In this document: piece after piece, positions 50,751-57,831 of the stretch | How positions within the stretch are numbered: the first letter of the stretch is position 1 | How the letters are laid out: each line of letters opens with the position of its first letter | Source of the DNA: Minwuia sp048007105 | GTDB taxonomy: Bacteria; Pseudomonadota; Alphaproteobacteria; Minwuiales; Minwuiaceae | Direction: 5' to 3' | NCBI RefSeq assembly: GCF_048007105.1 | Contig: NZ_CP180352.1 | Span: 3,968,001-4,032,000 of the forward strand | DNA length: 64,000 nt | The notes under the pieces: model-generated | The model's database searches: none | What the model saw: the letters and a program-made list of their open reading frames with translations, nothing else | What the model was told of the DNA's origin: nothing | Translations under genes and position numbers: made by a program

Positions 50751-50823
50751 TCGCGAGGCGCTGCATTTAGGACAAATCCGGGGGGCATGCAAGCCCCCTG
50801 ATCCGCCGAGCGCCGGAAAAATG

Positions 50824-51582
50824 TCACGGACCTGCGATCATGCCGCCATCGACCGGCATGGCGATGCCGGTGACGAAGGAGGCGCGGTCCGAAAGCAGCC
50901 AGCAGGCGGCCTCGGCGATCTCCTTCGCCTCGCCCACCCGCTTCATCGAGGTGCTGTCGCTCATCGCCTCCAGCGCGCGCGGATGCTTGCCGGTGAGCGT
51001 GTCCAGCATGTTGGTCTTGATCGGGCCGGGGCAGACCGCGTTGATGCGGATGCCCTTGCGGCCGTACTCCATCGACGCGGCCTTGGTGAGGCCCACCACG
51101 CCGTGCTTGGAGGCGATATAGGCCGGCATGTACATGGCGCCCGCCAGGCCGGCGATGGACGCGGTGTTGACGATGGCGCCCTTGGTGCCGGCTTCCAGCA
51201 TCGCCCTGATCTCGGCGCGCATGCACAGATAGACGCCGGTCTGGTTCACGCCGACGACGCGGTTGAAGTTCTCCAGCGTCGATTCGTCGGTGCGGGCCCA
51301 GTCGCCTTCGATGCCGGCATTGTTGAAGGCGCCGTCGATCGTGCCATGGCGCGATATCGTCTCCTTCACCAGATTGGCGGCCTCGTCCTCGCTTGCGACA
51401 TTCGCCGTGATGATCGAGACCTTGCCGCCCGCCATCTCGGCGGTTTCCTTCAACCCGTCCTCGTTCAGGTCGGCGGCGAGCACCTTCGCTCCCTCCGCCG
51501 CGAACAGCACGGCCGCCGCACGGCCAATGCCGCCCGCCGCGCCCGTGACCAGGACCGAACGGCCCTCAAGCATGCCTGTCAT
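50824..51582 (-). CDS. Short-chain dehydrogenase/reductase
   Basis: 252 residues from ATG at 51582 (MTGMLEGRSVLVTGAAGGIG), with GGGGAGG 8 bases upstream. Classical SDR: cofactor motif TGAAGGIG, NNAG at the middle strand, the catalytic YIASK (Y-x3-K) with its Ser in NTASIAG, and INAVCPGPIKTNM. It oxidises or reduces a hydroxyl/keto group with NAD(P). It diverges from badH across a 92-base region holding a perfect palindrome, so it is probably part of the same catabolic regulon. Confidence 0.9.
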   Translation of the reverse strand: MTGMLEGRSVLVTGAAGGIGRAAAVLFAAEGAKVLAADLNEDGLKETAEMAGGKVSIITANVASEDEAANLVKETISRHGTIDGAFNNAGIEGDWARTDESTLENFNRVVGVNQTGVYLCMRAEIRAMLEAGTKGAIVNTASIAGLAGAMYMPAYIASKHGVVGLTKAASMEYGRKGIRINAVCPGPIKTNMLDTLTGKHPRALEAMSDSTSMKRVGEAKEIAEAACWLLSDRASFVTGIAMPVDGGMIAGP

Positions 51583-51610
51583 CTTCAGCGCCTCCCCAAC
51601 GCCTTTCGGA

Positions 51611-51634
51611 AATTGATAAGCTAGCGTATCAATT
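51611..51634. promoter_or_regulatory. Perfect AT-rich inverted repeat, probable operator
   Basis: AATTGATA at 51611-51618 and TATCAATT at 51627-51634 are exact inverted 8-mers around the spacer AGCTAGCG. The site sits between the divergent SDR (start 51582) and badH (start 51675). It stands out as AT-rich in GC-rich DNA and has the size of a TetR-, MarR- or GntR-type operator. No regulator gene lies beside it. Confidence 0.6.
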
Positions 51635-51674
51635 GCAGCCAAGAGAACAACAGCGGCTATCGGGGAGGACGGCC

Positions 51675-52421
51675 ATGCGCGGACTGAAGGGCAAGACCAT
51701 CATCGTGACCGGCGGGGCGAGCGGCATCGGCCGGGCGCTGTCGGGACGGCTGGCCGAGGAAGGCGCCAAGGTCGCCATCTTCGATCTGAACGGCGACGGC
51801 GCGAAGACCGCAGCCGGCGAGATCGGCAACGGCGCCGGCGGCTATGCGCTCGACATCACCGACCACGCGGCAGTCGTAGCCGCGGTCGAGCAGGTCGAGG
51901 CCGACATGGGCCCGATCGAGGGGCTGGTGAACAATGCCGGCTGGGACAAGATGGTGCCCTTCCTGAAATCCGATCCGGAACTCTGGAAGAAGATCGTCGA
52001 CATCAACCTGTTCGGCCCGGTCAACGTCACCCACGCGGTGCTGTCGAAGATGGCCGAGCGCGGCGGCGGCCGGATCGTCTCGGTGGCCTCCGACGCCGGC
52101 CGCGTCGGCTCCACCGGCGAGGGCGTCTATTCCTACTGCAAGGGCGGCGTCATTGCGTTCATGAAGACGCTGGCGCGCGAACACGCAAAGCAGGGCATCA
52201 CCTGCAACACGGTCTGCCCCGGCCCGACCGAGACGCCGCTGTTCGCCGGCTTCGACCCCGAAGGCAAGATCAAGGCGGCGCTGGAGCGCTCGATCCCGCT
52301 CCGCCGCCTGGGCCAGCCCGAGGACTATCCGGGCATGATCGCCTTCCTGCTGTCGGACGACGCCGCCTTCATCACCGGCCAGGTGATCAGCGTCTCCGGC
52401 GGCCTGACCATGAACGGCTGA
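51675..52421 (+). CDS. badH: 2-hydroxycyclohexanecarboxyl-CoA dehydrogenase-like SDR (BadH)
   Basis: 248 residues from ATG at 51675 (MRGLKGKTIIVTGGASGIGR). SDR motifs: TGGASGIG, NNAGWD, YSYCK (catalytic Y-x3-K) and a C-terminus GQVISVSGGLTMNG. The segments NNAGWDKMVPF, GRIVSVASDAGRVGSTGEGV and ITCNTVCPGPTETPLF match what I recall of Rhodopseudomonas BadH closely. That enzyme oxidises the 2-hydroxy-acyl-CoA ring intermediate to the ketone in cyclohexanecarboxylate degradation. The immediate downstream badI homologue strongly supports this. Confidence 0.82.
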   Translation: MRGLKGKTIIVTGGASGIGRALSGRLAEEGAKVAIFDLNGDGAKTAAGEIGNGAGGYALDITDHAAVVAAVEQVEADMGPIEGLVNNAGWDKMVPFLKSDPELWKKIVDINLFGPVNVTHAVLSKMAERGGGRIVSVASDAGRVGSTGEGVYSYCKGGVIAFMKTLAREHAKQGITCNTVCPGPTETPLFAGFDPEGKIKAALERSIPLRRLGQPEDYPGMIAFLLSDDAAFITGQVISVSGGLTMNG

Positions 52422-52446
52422 CCCCCAGAAACCACAAGGAGTTCCC

Positions 52447-53235
52447 ATGGAATTCAAGGACATCGTCTATTCGGTCGAGGATGCGACCGCCACGATCCGG
52501 ATCAACCGGCCCGACGTCTACAACGCCTTCCGCTACCAGACCGTGGTCGAACTGATCGAGGCCTTCTACGAGGCCGGATACGACAAGTCGGTCGGCTCCA
52601 TCGTGCTGACAGGCACCGGTGACAAGGCCTTCTGCACCGGCGGCGACCAGAAGAACCATGACGGCCAGTACCAGGGCGGCATCCGCGGCACGGTGGGCAT
52701 GCCGATGGAGGAACTGCACTCGGCGCTGCGCGACACGCCGAAGCCGGTGATCGCCAAGGTGCGCGGCTATTCCATCGGCGGCGGCAACGTGCTGGCGACG
52801 CTGTGCGACCTGACCATCGCCGCCGAAAGCGCGATCTTCGGCCAGGTCGGCCCCAAGATGGGCTCTGTCGATCCGGGCTACGGCACCGCCCTGCTGGCCC
52901 GCTCGGTCGGCGAAAAGAAGGCGCGCGAGATCTGGTATCTCTGCCGCCGTTACACGGCCCAGGAAGCCTGTGACATGGGTCTGGTGAACAAGGTCGTGCC
53001 CGACGACCAGCTGGACGCCGAGGTCCGCCAGTGGTGCGACGAGATCAACGAGAAGAGCCCCACCGCGATCGCGCTGGCGAAGAAGTCGTTCAACGCCGAC
53101 ACCGAGATGATCCGCGGCATCGGCGGCCTCGCCTTCCAGGCGCTCAAGCTCTACTACGACACCGAGGAGTCCAAGGAAGGCGTCACCGCGCTGAACGAGA
53201 AGCGCAAGCCCGACTTCCGCAGGCACTACAAATGA
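52447..53235 (+). CDS. badI: 2-ketocyclohexanecarboxyl-CoA hydrolase (BadI), ring-opening crotonase
   Basis: 262 residues from ATG at 52447 with AAGGAG upstream. It is a crotonase-fold enzyme of the MenB/BadI subgroup: FCTGGDQKNHDGQY, GYSIGGGNVLATLCDLTIAA, FGQVGPKMGSVDPGYGTALL, GEKKAREIWYLCRRY and a C-terminus EKRKPDFRRHYK. These stretches match my memory of Rhodopseudomonas BadI almost throughout. BadI hydrolytically opens the 2-ketocyclohexane ring to pimeloyl-CoA. It is 25 bases after badH, one transcription unit. Confidence 0.88.
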   Translation: MEFKDIVYSVEDATATIRINRPDVYNAFRYQTVVELIEAFYEAGYDKSVGSIVLTGTGDKAFCTGGDQKNHDGQYQGGIRGTVGMPMEELHSALRDTPKPVIAKVRGYSIGGGNVLATLCDLTIAAESAIFGQVGPKMGSVDPGYGTALLARSVGEKKAREIWYLCRRYTAQEACDMGLVNKVVPDDQLDAEVRQWCDEINEKSPTAIALAKKSFNADTEMIRGIGGLAFQALKLYYDTEESKEGVTALNEKRKPDFRRHYK

Positions 53236-53333
53236 CCATCAAGGTGGTCATCCCCGATGACGCGAAGCGGCACTCGGGGATCCGGGCCGAGGGTCATGCC
53301 ATACGCACGCGCTGGCGGCTGATTCACGCCGGA

Positions 53334-53361
53334 CCCCCGAGTTTGCTGCGCAAATCGGGGG
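53334..53361. repeat. REP-like hairpin between badI and the acyl-CoA dehydrogenase
   Basis: CCCCCGA at 53334-53340 pairs with TCGGGGG at 53355-53361. An inner TTTGC/GCAAA stem and one bulged G complete a long hairpin with a TGC loop. The flanking 53240-53330 carries related CTCGGGGA and GGTCATGCC fragments. This is the look of an alphaproteobacterial extragenic palindrome rather than a terminator. Confidence 0.6.
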
Positions 53362-53389
53362 TGACAGCCTGGTGGAAGGGTGACGCGTC

Positions 53390-54550
53390 GTGAGCGTCGA
53401 TTTCACGGAAGACCAGCTGCAGATCCGCGACAGCGTGGAGAGGCTCTGCGCGCGGTTCGGGGACGACTACTGGCTGGCGCGGGACGATGACGGCGTCTTC
53501 CCGGAGGACTTCTGCAAGGCCATCGCCGATCAGGGCTTCATGGGCATCGCCATGCCGGAAGAATATGGCGGCTCGGGCCTGGGCATCACCGAGGCGGCGC
53601 TGATGATGCAGGCGATCAGCCAGTCCGGCGCAGGCAATGGCGGCGTCTCGTCGGTCTCCATCACGGCCTTCGGCCTCAATCCCGTCGTCCGCTTCGGCAC
53701 GGAGGAACAGAAGCAGCGTTTCCTGCCGCCGATCGTCGCGCGCGAGGACATTGCCTGTTTCGGGGTCACCGAACCCAATACCGGGCTCGACACCACGCGG
53801 CTGAAGACGCGCGCGGTCCGCAAGGGCGACCGCTACATCGTCGACGGGCAGAAGATCTGGACCTCGACAGCCCAGGTCGCGAACAAGATCCTGCTGATCG
53901 CCCGCACCTCCGACGAGACCGAGAAACCCATCGACGGGCTGAGCCTGTTCTATGCCGACCTCGACCGCTCGAAGGTCGAGATCCAGCGCATTCCGAAGAT
54001 GGGCCGCAAGGCCGTGGATTCGAACTCGGTCTTCTTCGACGGGCTGGAGATTCCGGTCGAGAACCGCATCGGCGAGGAGGGCAAGGGCTTCCGCTATCTG
54101 CTGCACGGAATCAATCCCGAGCGCATCCTGATTGCCGCGGGTCTGGTCGGACTCGGCCGCGCGGCGCTGAAGCGGGCGACCGACTACGCCAACGAGCGCG
54201 TCGTCTTCGGGCGGCCCATCGGCATGAATCAGGGTATCCAGCACCCGCTGGCCGAAAGCTGGGCGGAACTGGAGGCGGCCAACCTGATGGCCTTCCGGGC
54301 GGCCCAGCTCTACGACCGCGGCGAGGATGCCGGCGCGATGGCGAATGCGGCGAAGTACCTGGCCGGCGAGGCGGCCTTCAAGGCCTGCACCAACGCCGTG
54401 ATGACCCATGGCGGCATGGGCTACGCCAAGGAGTACCATGTCGAACGCTATCTCCGGGAATGCCTGATCCACCGCATCGCGCCGATCACCCCGCACCTGA
54501 TCCTCTGCTACATCGCCGAGCGGGTTCTGGGCCTGCCCAAGAGCTACTGA
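53390..54550 (+). CDS. Acyl-CoA dehydrogenase
   Basis: 386 residues from GTG at 53390 with GGAAGG upstream. FAD-dependent acyl-CoA dehydrogenase fold: ADQGFMGIAMPEEYGGSGLG, ACFGVTEPNTGLDTTRLKTR, KIWTSTAQVANKILLIART, NPERILIAAGLVGLGRAALK, FGRPIGMNQGIQHPLAES and THGGMGYAKEYHVERYLREC. The usual C-terminal Glu segment (Y-E-G-T) is replaced by RIAPITPHLIL, so the base must sit elsewhere, as in the isovaleryl type. Its place behind badHI suggests it desaturates a ring or dicarboxylic acyl-CoA. Confidence 0.92.
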   Translation: MSVDFTEDQLQIRDSVERLCARFGDDYWLARDDDGVFPEDFCKAIADQGFMGIAMPEEYGGSGLGITEAALMMQAISQSGAGNGGVSSVSITAFGLNPVVRFGTEEQKQRFLPPIVAREDIACFGVTEPNTGLDTTRLKTRAVRKGDRYIVDGQKIWTSTAQVANKILLIARTSDETEKPIDGLSLFYADLDRSKVEIQRIPKMGRKAVDSNSVFFDGLEIPVENRIGEEGKGFRYLLHGINPERILIAAGLVGLGRAALKRATDYANERVVFGRPIGMNQGIQHPLAESWAELEAANLMAFRAAQLYDRGEDAGAMANAAKYLAGEAAFKACTNAVMTHGGMGYAKEYHVERYLRECLIHRIAPITPHLILCYIAERVLGLPKSY

Positions 54551-54554
54551 ACCC

Positions 54555-55751
54555 ATGGCCCCTCGCCCGCTGGACGGCGTCCGCGTCATCGACCTGACCA
54601 ACCTGCTGATGGCGCCCTACACCAGCCAGATCCTGGGCGACATGGGCGCCGACGTGATCAAGGTCGAGGCGCCGGAGGGCGATCCGGTGCGCGGGATCGG
54701 GCCGATGCGCAATCCCGGCATGGGCCACATCTTCCTGTCGGTGAACCGCTCCAAGCGCAGCATCGTCCTCGACCTGAAGAACGCCGACGGTCTCGCCGCG
54801 ATGAAGGCGCTGCTGAAGGATGCGGAAGTGCTGATCTACAACCGCCGCCCGCATGTCATGGCGCGTCTGGGGCTCGGCTACGAGACAGTGTCCGAGATCA
54901 ATCCGCGGATCGTCTATGCAGGCCTCTTCGGCTACGGCCAGGACGGACCCTATGCGGCGAAACCGGCCTTCGACGACCTGATCCAGGGCGCCGTCGGCAT
55001 CCCGCGCATGCAGGCCGAGATCTACGGCCAGGACCCGACCTACGTCCCCGCCGCCATCGTCGACCGCGGCGTCGGGCTTTGGGCGGTCGGGCAGATCAAC
55101 GCCGCGCTCTACCATCAGGCCCGAACCGGCGAGGGCCAACGGATCGACATGCCCATGTTCGAGATGATGGCGAGTTTCGTCCTGGGCGACCACATGGGCG
55201 GCGCGGCCTTCGATCCACCTCTCGGACCGGCGGGCTACAAGCGAATGCACGCGCCCGACCGGCGGCCCTACGCCACGTCGGACGGCCATGTCTGCGTGCT
55301 GATCTATACCGACAGACAGTGGCGCAGTTTCTTCCGCGCCATCGGCCGGGAAGCGGACTATGACGCCGACCCGCGCTTCGCCACGATCACGGCAAGGAAC
55401 GACAATATCGCGGCGATCTATGCCGACCTGGCGGCCATCCTCAAGACCCGGACCACCGCCGATTGGCTCTCGCTGCTGGACGAGGCCGACGTCCCCGTGA
55501 TGCCCATGAACGGCCTCCAGGACCTGCTCGACGACCCGCATCTGAACGGCACCGGCTTCTACCGGACGGTCGAGCATCCGACCGAGGGCCGCATCCGCGA
55601 CATGGCGGTGCCGAGCCAATGGTCCCGGACGCAGCCGGAACCCGTACGGCCCGCCCCGCGGCTTGGCGAGCATTCCGCCGAGATCCTGCGCGAGGCCGGC
55701 TTCGATGACAGCCGCATCGAGGCGATGATGGCCAGCGGCGCCACTGCATGA
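54555..55751 (+). CDS. Family III (CaiB/BaiF) CoA-transferase
   Basis: 398 residues from ATG at 54555 (MAPRPLDGVRVIDLTNLLMA). Family III marks: GADVIKVEAPEGDPVRGIGP with the catalytic Asp of the family expected in the following half (YAAKPAFDDLIQGAVGI), SVNRSKRSIVLDLKNADG and RIVYAGLFGYGQDGPY. It moves CoA between an acyl-CoA and a free acid, activating a substrate without ATP. It lies 4 bases after the dehydrogenase and overlaps the GNAT gene by 4 bases. Confidence 0.93.
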   Translation: MAPRPLDGVRVIDLTNLLMAPYTSQILGDMGADVIKVEAPEGDPVRGIGPMRNPGMGHIFLSVNRSKRSIVLDLKNADGLAAMKALLKDAEVLIYNRRPHVMARLGLGYETVSEINPRIVYAGLFGYGQDGPYAAKPAFDDLIQGAVGIPRMQAEIYGQDPTYVPAAIVDRGVGLWAVGQINAALYHQARTGEGQRIDMPMFEMMASFVLGDHMGGAAFDPPLGPAGYKRMHAPDRRPYATSDGHVCVLIYTDRQWRSFFRAIGREADYDADPRFATITARNDNIAAIYADLAAILKTRTTADWLSLLDEADVPVMPMNGLQDLLDDPHLNGTGFYRTVEHPTEGRIRDMAVPSQWSRTQPEPVRPAPRLGEHSAEILREAGFDDSRIEAMMASGATA

Positions 55752-56272
55752 GCAGCCGCATCGGCATCCGCGAAAGCGTGCCGGACGACCTGACCGCCCT
55801 TGAGGCGCTCTATCCGGCGGCCTTCCCCGAAGAGGACCTGCTGCCGCTCGTGCGGCAACTCGCGGACGGCAGGGACGGCATTCTGTCTCTTGTGGCCGTC
55901 CTCGAAGACTCGATTGTCGCACACCTCGCCCTCAGCGCCTGCGGCATCGCCGGCACGGATCACCGGGTCGCGTTGCTCGGCCCCGCCGCAGTCGCGCCCG
56001 GCCGGCAGGGCGAAGGCATCGGCGACGCCCTGATCCGCGACGGGCTGGACCGGTTGCGCAAGGCAGGGTTCGTCCGTGTCCAGGTGCTGGGCGATCCGAA
56101 CTATTACAGCCGCTTCGGCTTCCGGCCCGACCGGGATGTACGCCCGCCCTACAGACTGCCGGACGAATGGCGCGATGCGTGGCAGTTCCAGCCATTGGAT
56201 GGGAACGCAGCCATCAGCGGCGACCTGACCGTGCCGGAACCATGGTTGCCGGAGGCGCTCTGGCAGCCCTGA
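55748..56272 (+). CDS. GNAT-family N-acetyltransferase
   Basis: 174 residues from the ATGA overlap at 55748 (MSSRIGIRESVPDDLTALEA). GNAT features: the N-terminal strand-helix, then VALLGPAAVAPGRQGEGIGD, the acetyl-CoA pyrophosphate loop (Q/R-x-x-G-x-G/A), and GFVRVQVLGDPNYYSRFGF. This latter part is typical of the YhbS-like subgroup. It acetylates an unknown amine. It sits inside the CoA-catabolism run but need not share the pathway. Confidence 0.87.
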   Translation: MSSRIGIRESVPDDLTALEALYPAAFPEEDLLPLVRQLADGRDGILSLVAVLEDSIVAHLALSACGIAGTDHRVALLGPAAVAPGRQGEGIGDALIRDGLDRLRKAGFVRVQVLGDPNYYSRFGFRPDRDVRPPYRLPDEWRDAWQFQPLDGNAAISGDLTVPEPWLPEALWQP

Positions 56273-56366
56273 GCGGCATGGCCGCACTGCCGGACGCCGG
56301 GGGTGACAGGCCGCAGCGAGCCGATCAATCTGTGAAATCTGACATTGCCAACCGGGGAGGAAACCA

Positions 56367-56825
56367 ATGGCCGGTCTGTATTACGAAGAGTTCGAAGTGG
56401 GCATGGAGTTCAAGCACGCGCTGACCCGCACCGTCACCGAGATGGACAACGTCATGTACTGCGCGCTGACCCACAATCCGCAGCCGCTGCATCTGGACGA
56501 GGAATTCGCCAAGAAGACCGAATTCGGCGGCCGGCTGGTCAACAGCCTGTTCACGCTTGGTCTGGTCATCGGCGTCTCGGTCGGCGACACGACGCTGGGA
56601 ACCACCATCGCCAATCTGGGCATGACCGACTGCCGCTTCGCCAATCCCGTCTTCCACGGCGACACGATCACCTGCGTGACCAAGATCCGGTCCAAGCGCG
56701 AGAGCAAGTCACGGCCCGACGCCGGCATGGTCGAGTTCGAGCACTACGGCTACAACCAGCATGGCAAGGAGGTCGCCTACTGCGTCCGCACCGGCTTCAT
56801 GCGCAAGCGGCCCGTCGAAGCATGA
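56367..56825 (+). CDS. MaoC-family hydratase/dehydratase
   Basis: 152 residues from ATG at 56367 (MAGLYYEEFEVGMEFKHALT), with GGGGAGG upstream. It is a single hotdog domain with the hydratase-2-type motif ALTHNPQPLHLDEEFAKKTE, carrying the D/N-x-x-P-x-H pattern, then FGGRLVNSLFTLGLVIG and NPVFHGDTITCVTKI. It adds water to, or removes it from, an enoyl-CoA. It overlaps the CitE-like gene by 4 bases. The pair is likely a hydrate-then-cleave module. Confidence 0.92.
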   Translation: MAGLYYEEFEVGMEFKHALTRTVTEMDNVMYCALTHNPQPLHLDEEFAKKTEFGGRLVNSLFTLGLVIGVSVGDTTLGTTIANLGMTDCRFANPVFHGDTITCVTKIRSKRESKSRPDAGMVEFEHYGYNQHGKEVAYCVRTGFMRKRPVEA

Positions 56826-57724
56826 GCGCAGAGATCATCCGGTCCTGGCTGTTCGTGCCCGGCGACAGCGAGCGCAAGCAGATCAAGGGACCGCAGAACC
56901 CGGCCGACGCGCTGATCCTCGATCTGGAGGATTCGGTCGCCGACGACCGGCAGGAAATCGCGCGGGAGATGACGCGGGAATTCCTGAAGTCTCACACCGA
57001 CCGTGACCGGCAGCGCCTGTACGTCCGCATCAATCCGTTGGACAACCCGCTGTCGCTGGCCGACCTGATCGCGGTCATGCCCGGCGCGCCGGACGGGATC
57101 GTGCTGCCCAAGGTCTACTCGGCCGCCGACGTGAACACGCTGGCCGAACGGTTGAAGGTGCTGGAATGCCAGCACGGCATCGAGGAAGGCGCGACGAAGA
57201 TCTGCTGCGTCGCCACCGAAACCGCGGCCTCGCTGACGACCTTCCACACCTATCTGGACAATGTCTCGCCGCGGCTGACGGCGCTGACCTGGGGTGGCGA
57301 GGACCTGTCGGCGGCGCTGGGCGCCAGCACCAACCGGCACCCGGTCACCGGCGAATACGATGCGCCCTTCCAGCTGGCGCGGACGCTCTGCCTCTCGACG
57401 GCGCGGGCCATCGGCGCACAGCCGGTGGGCGTGGTCTACACCGACTTCCGCGACAATGAAGGGCTCCGCAAGGAGTGCCTCTACGATCTGCGGTCCGGCT
57501 ACATCGGCAAGATCGCGATCCATCCCGGCCAGTCGGAAGTCATCAACGAGGCCTTCACGCCCTCGGCCGAGGACATCGAGTTCGCGCAGCGCGTGGTCGA
57601 CGTCTTCGAACAGAACCCCGGCACCGGCACCGTCGGCCTGGACGGCAAGATGCTCGACATGCCGCACCTCAAGCAGGCGCGGAACGTCCTCGCCATGGCC
57701 GAACTGGCGAAGGCCAGGGGGTAG
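56822..57724 (+). CDS. CitE-like CoA ester lyase (HpcH/HpaI aldolase superfamily)
   Basis: 300 residues from the ATGA overlap at 56822 (MSAEIIRSWLFVPGDSERKQ). CitE-type TIM barrel: ADALILDLEDSVADDRQEIA, RLYVRINPLDNPL, GIVLPKVYSAADV, VATETAASLTTFHTYL, LTWGGEDLSAALGA and GKIAIHPGQSEVINEAFTPS. The acidic metal ligands are in the LDLEDSV and ATETA segments. Relatives cleave malyl-CoA, methylmalyl-CoA or citramalyl-CoA to a 2-oxoacid (or glyoxylate) plus acyl-CoA. Exact substrate unknown. Confidence 0.92.
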   Translation: MSAEIIRSWLFVPGDSERKQIKGPQNPADALILDLEDSVADDRQEIAREMTREFLKSHTDRDRQRLYVRINPLDNPLSLADLIAVMPGAPDGIVLPKVYSAADVNTLAERLKVLECQHGIEEGATKICCVATETAASLTTFHTYLDNVSPRLTALTWGGEDLSAALGASTNRHPVTGEYDAPFQLARTLCLSTARAIGAQPVGVVYTDFRDNEGLRKECLYDLRSGYIGKIAIHPGQSEVINEAFTPSAEDIEFAQRVVDVFEQNPGTGTVGLDGKMLDMPHLKQARNVLAMAELAKARG

Positions 57725-57739
57725 TCCACCAACCTGTCG

Positions 57740-57819
57740 CCCCCGGACCTGACCCGGGGGCCTCACGGTTCCGCCGCACAGACGGTTGCGGTCTCAGGTC
57801 CCCGGGTCGGACCCGGGGA
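57740..57819. repeat. Two REP-like palindromes
   Basis: CCCCCGG at 57740-57746 pairs with CCGGGGG at 57754-57760. A stronger element, TCCCCGGGTC-G-GACCCGGGGA, is a perfect palindrome with one central base at 57799-57819. They fill the gap between two convergent genes and are of the GGGTCNGACCC type seen as extragenic palindromes in alphaproteobacteria. They may also terminate transcription. Confidence 0.7.
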
Positions 57820-57831
57820 TTTCAGACCGGA

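Noticed and set aside
53031..53393. A 120-codon frame overlapping badI and the following gap.
   Set aside because: Most of it is a shifted reading of badI, and the remainder covers the palindromic repeat.
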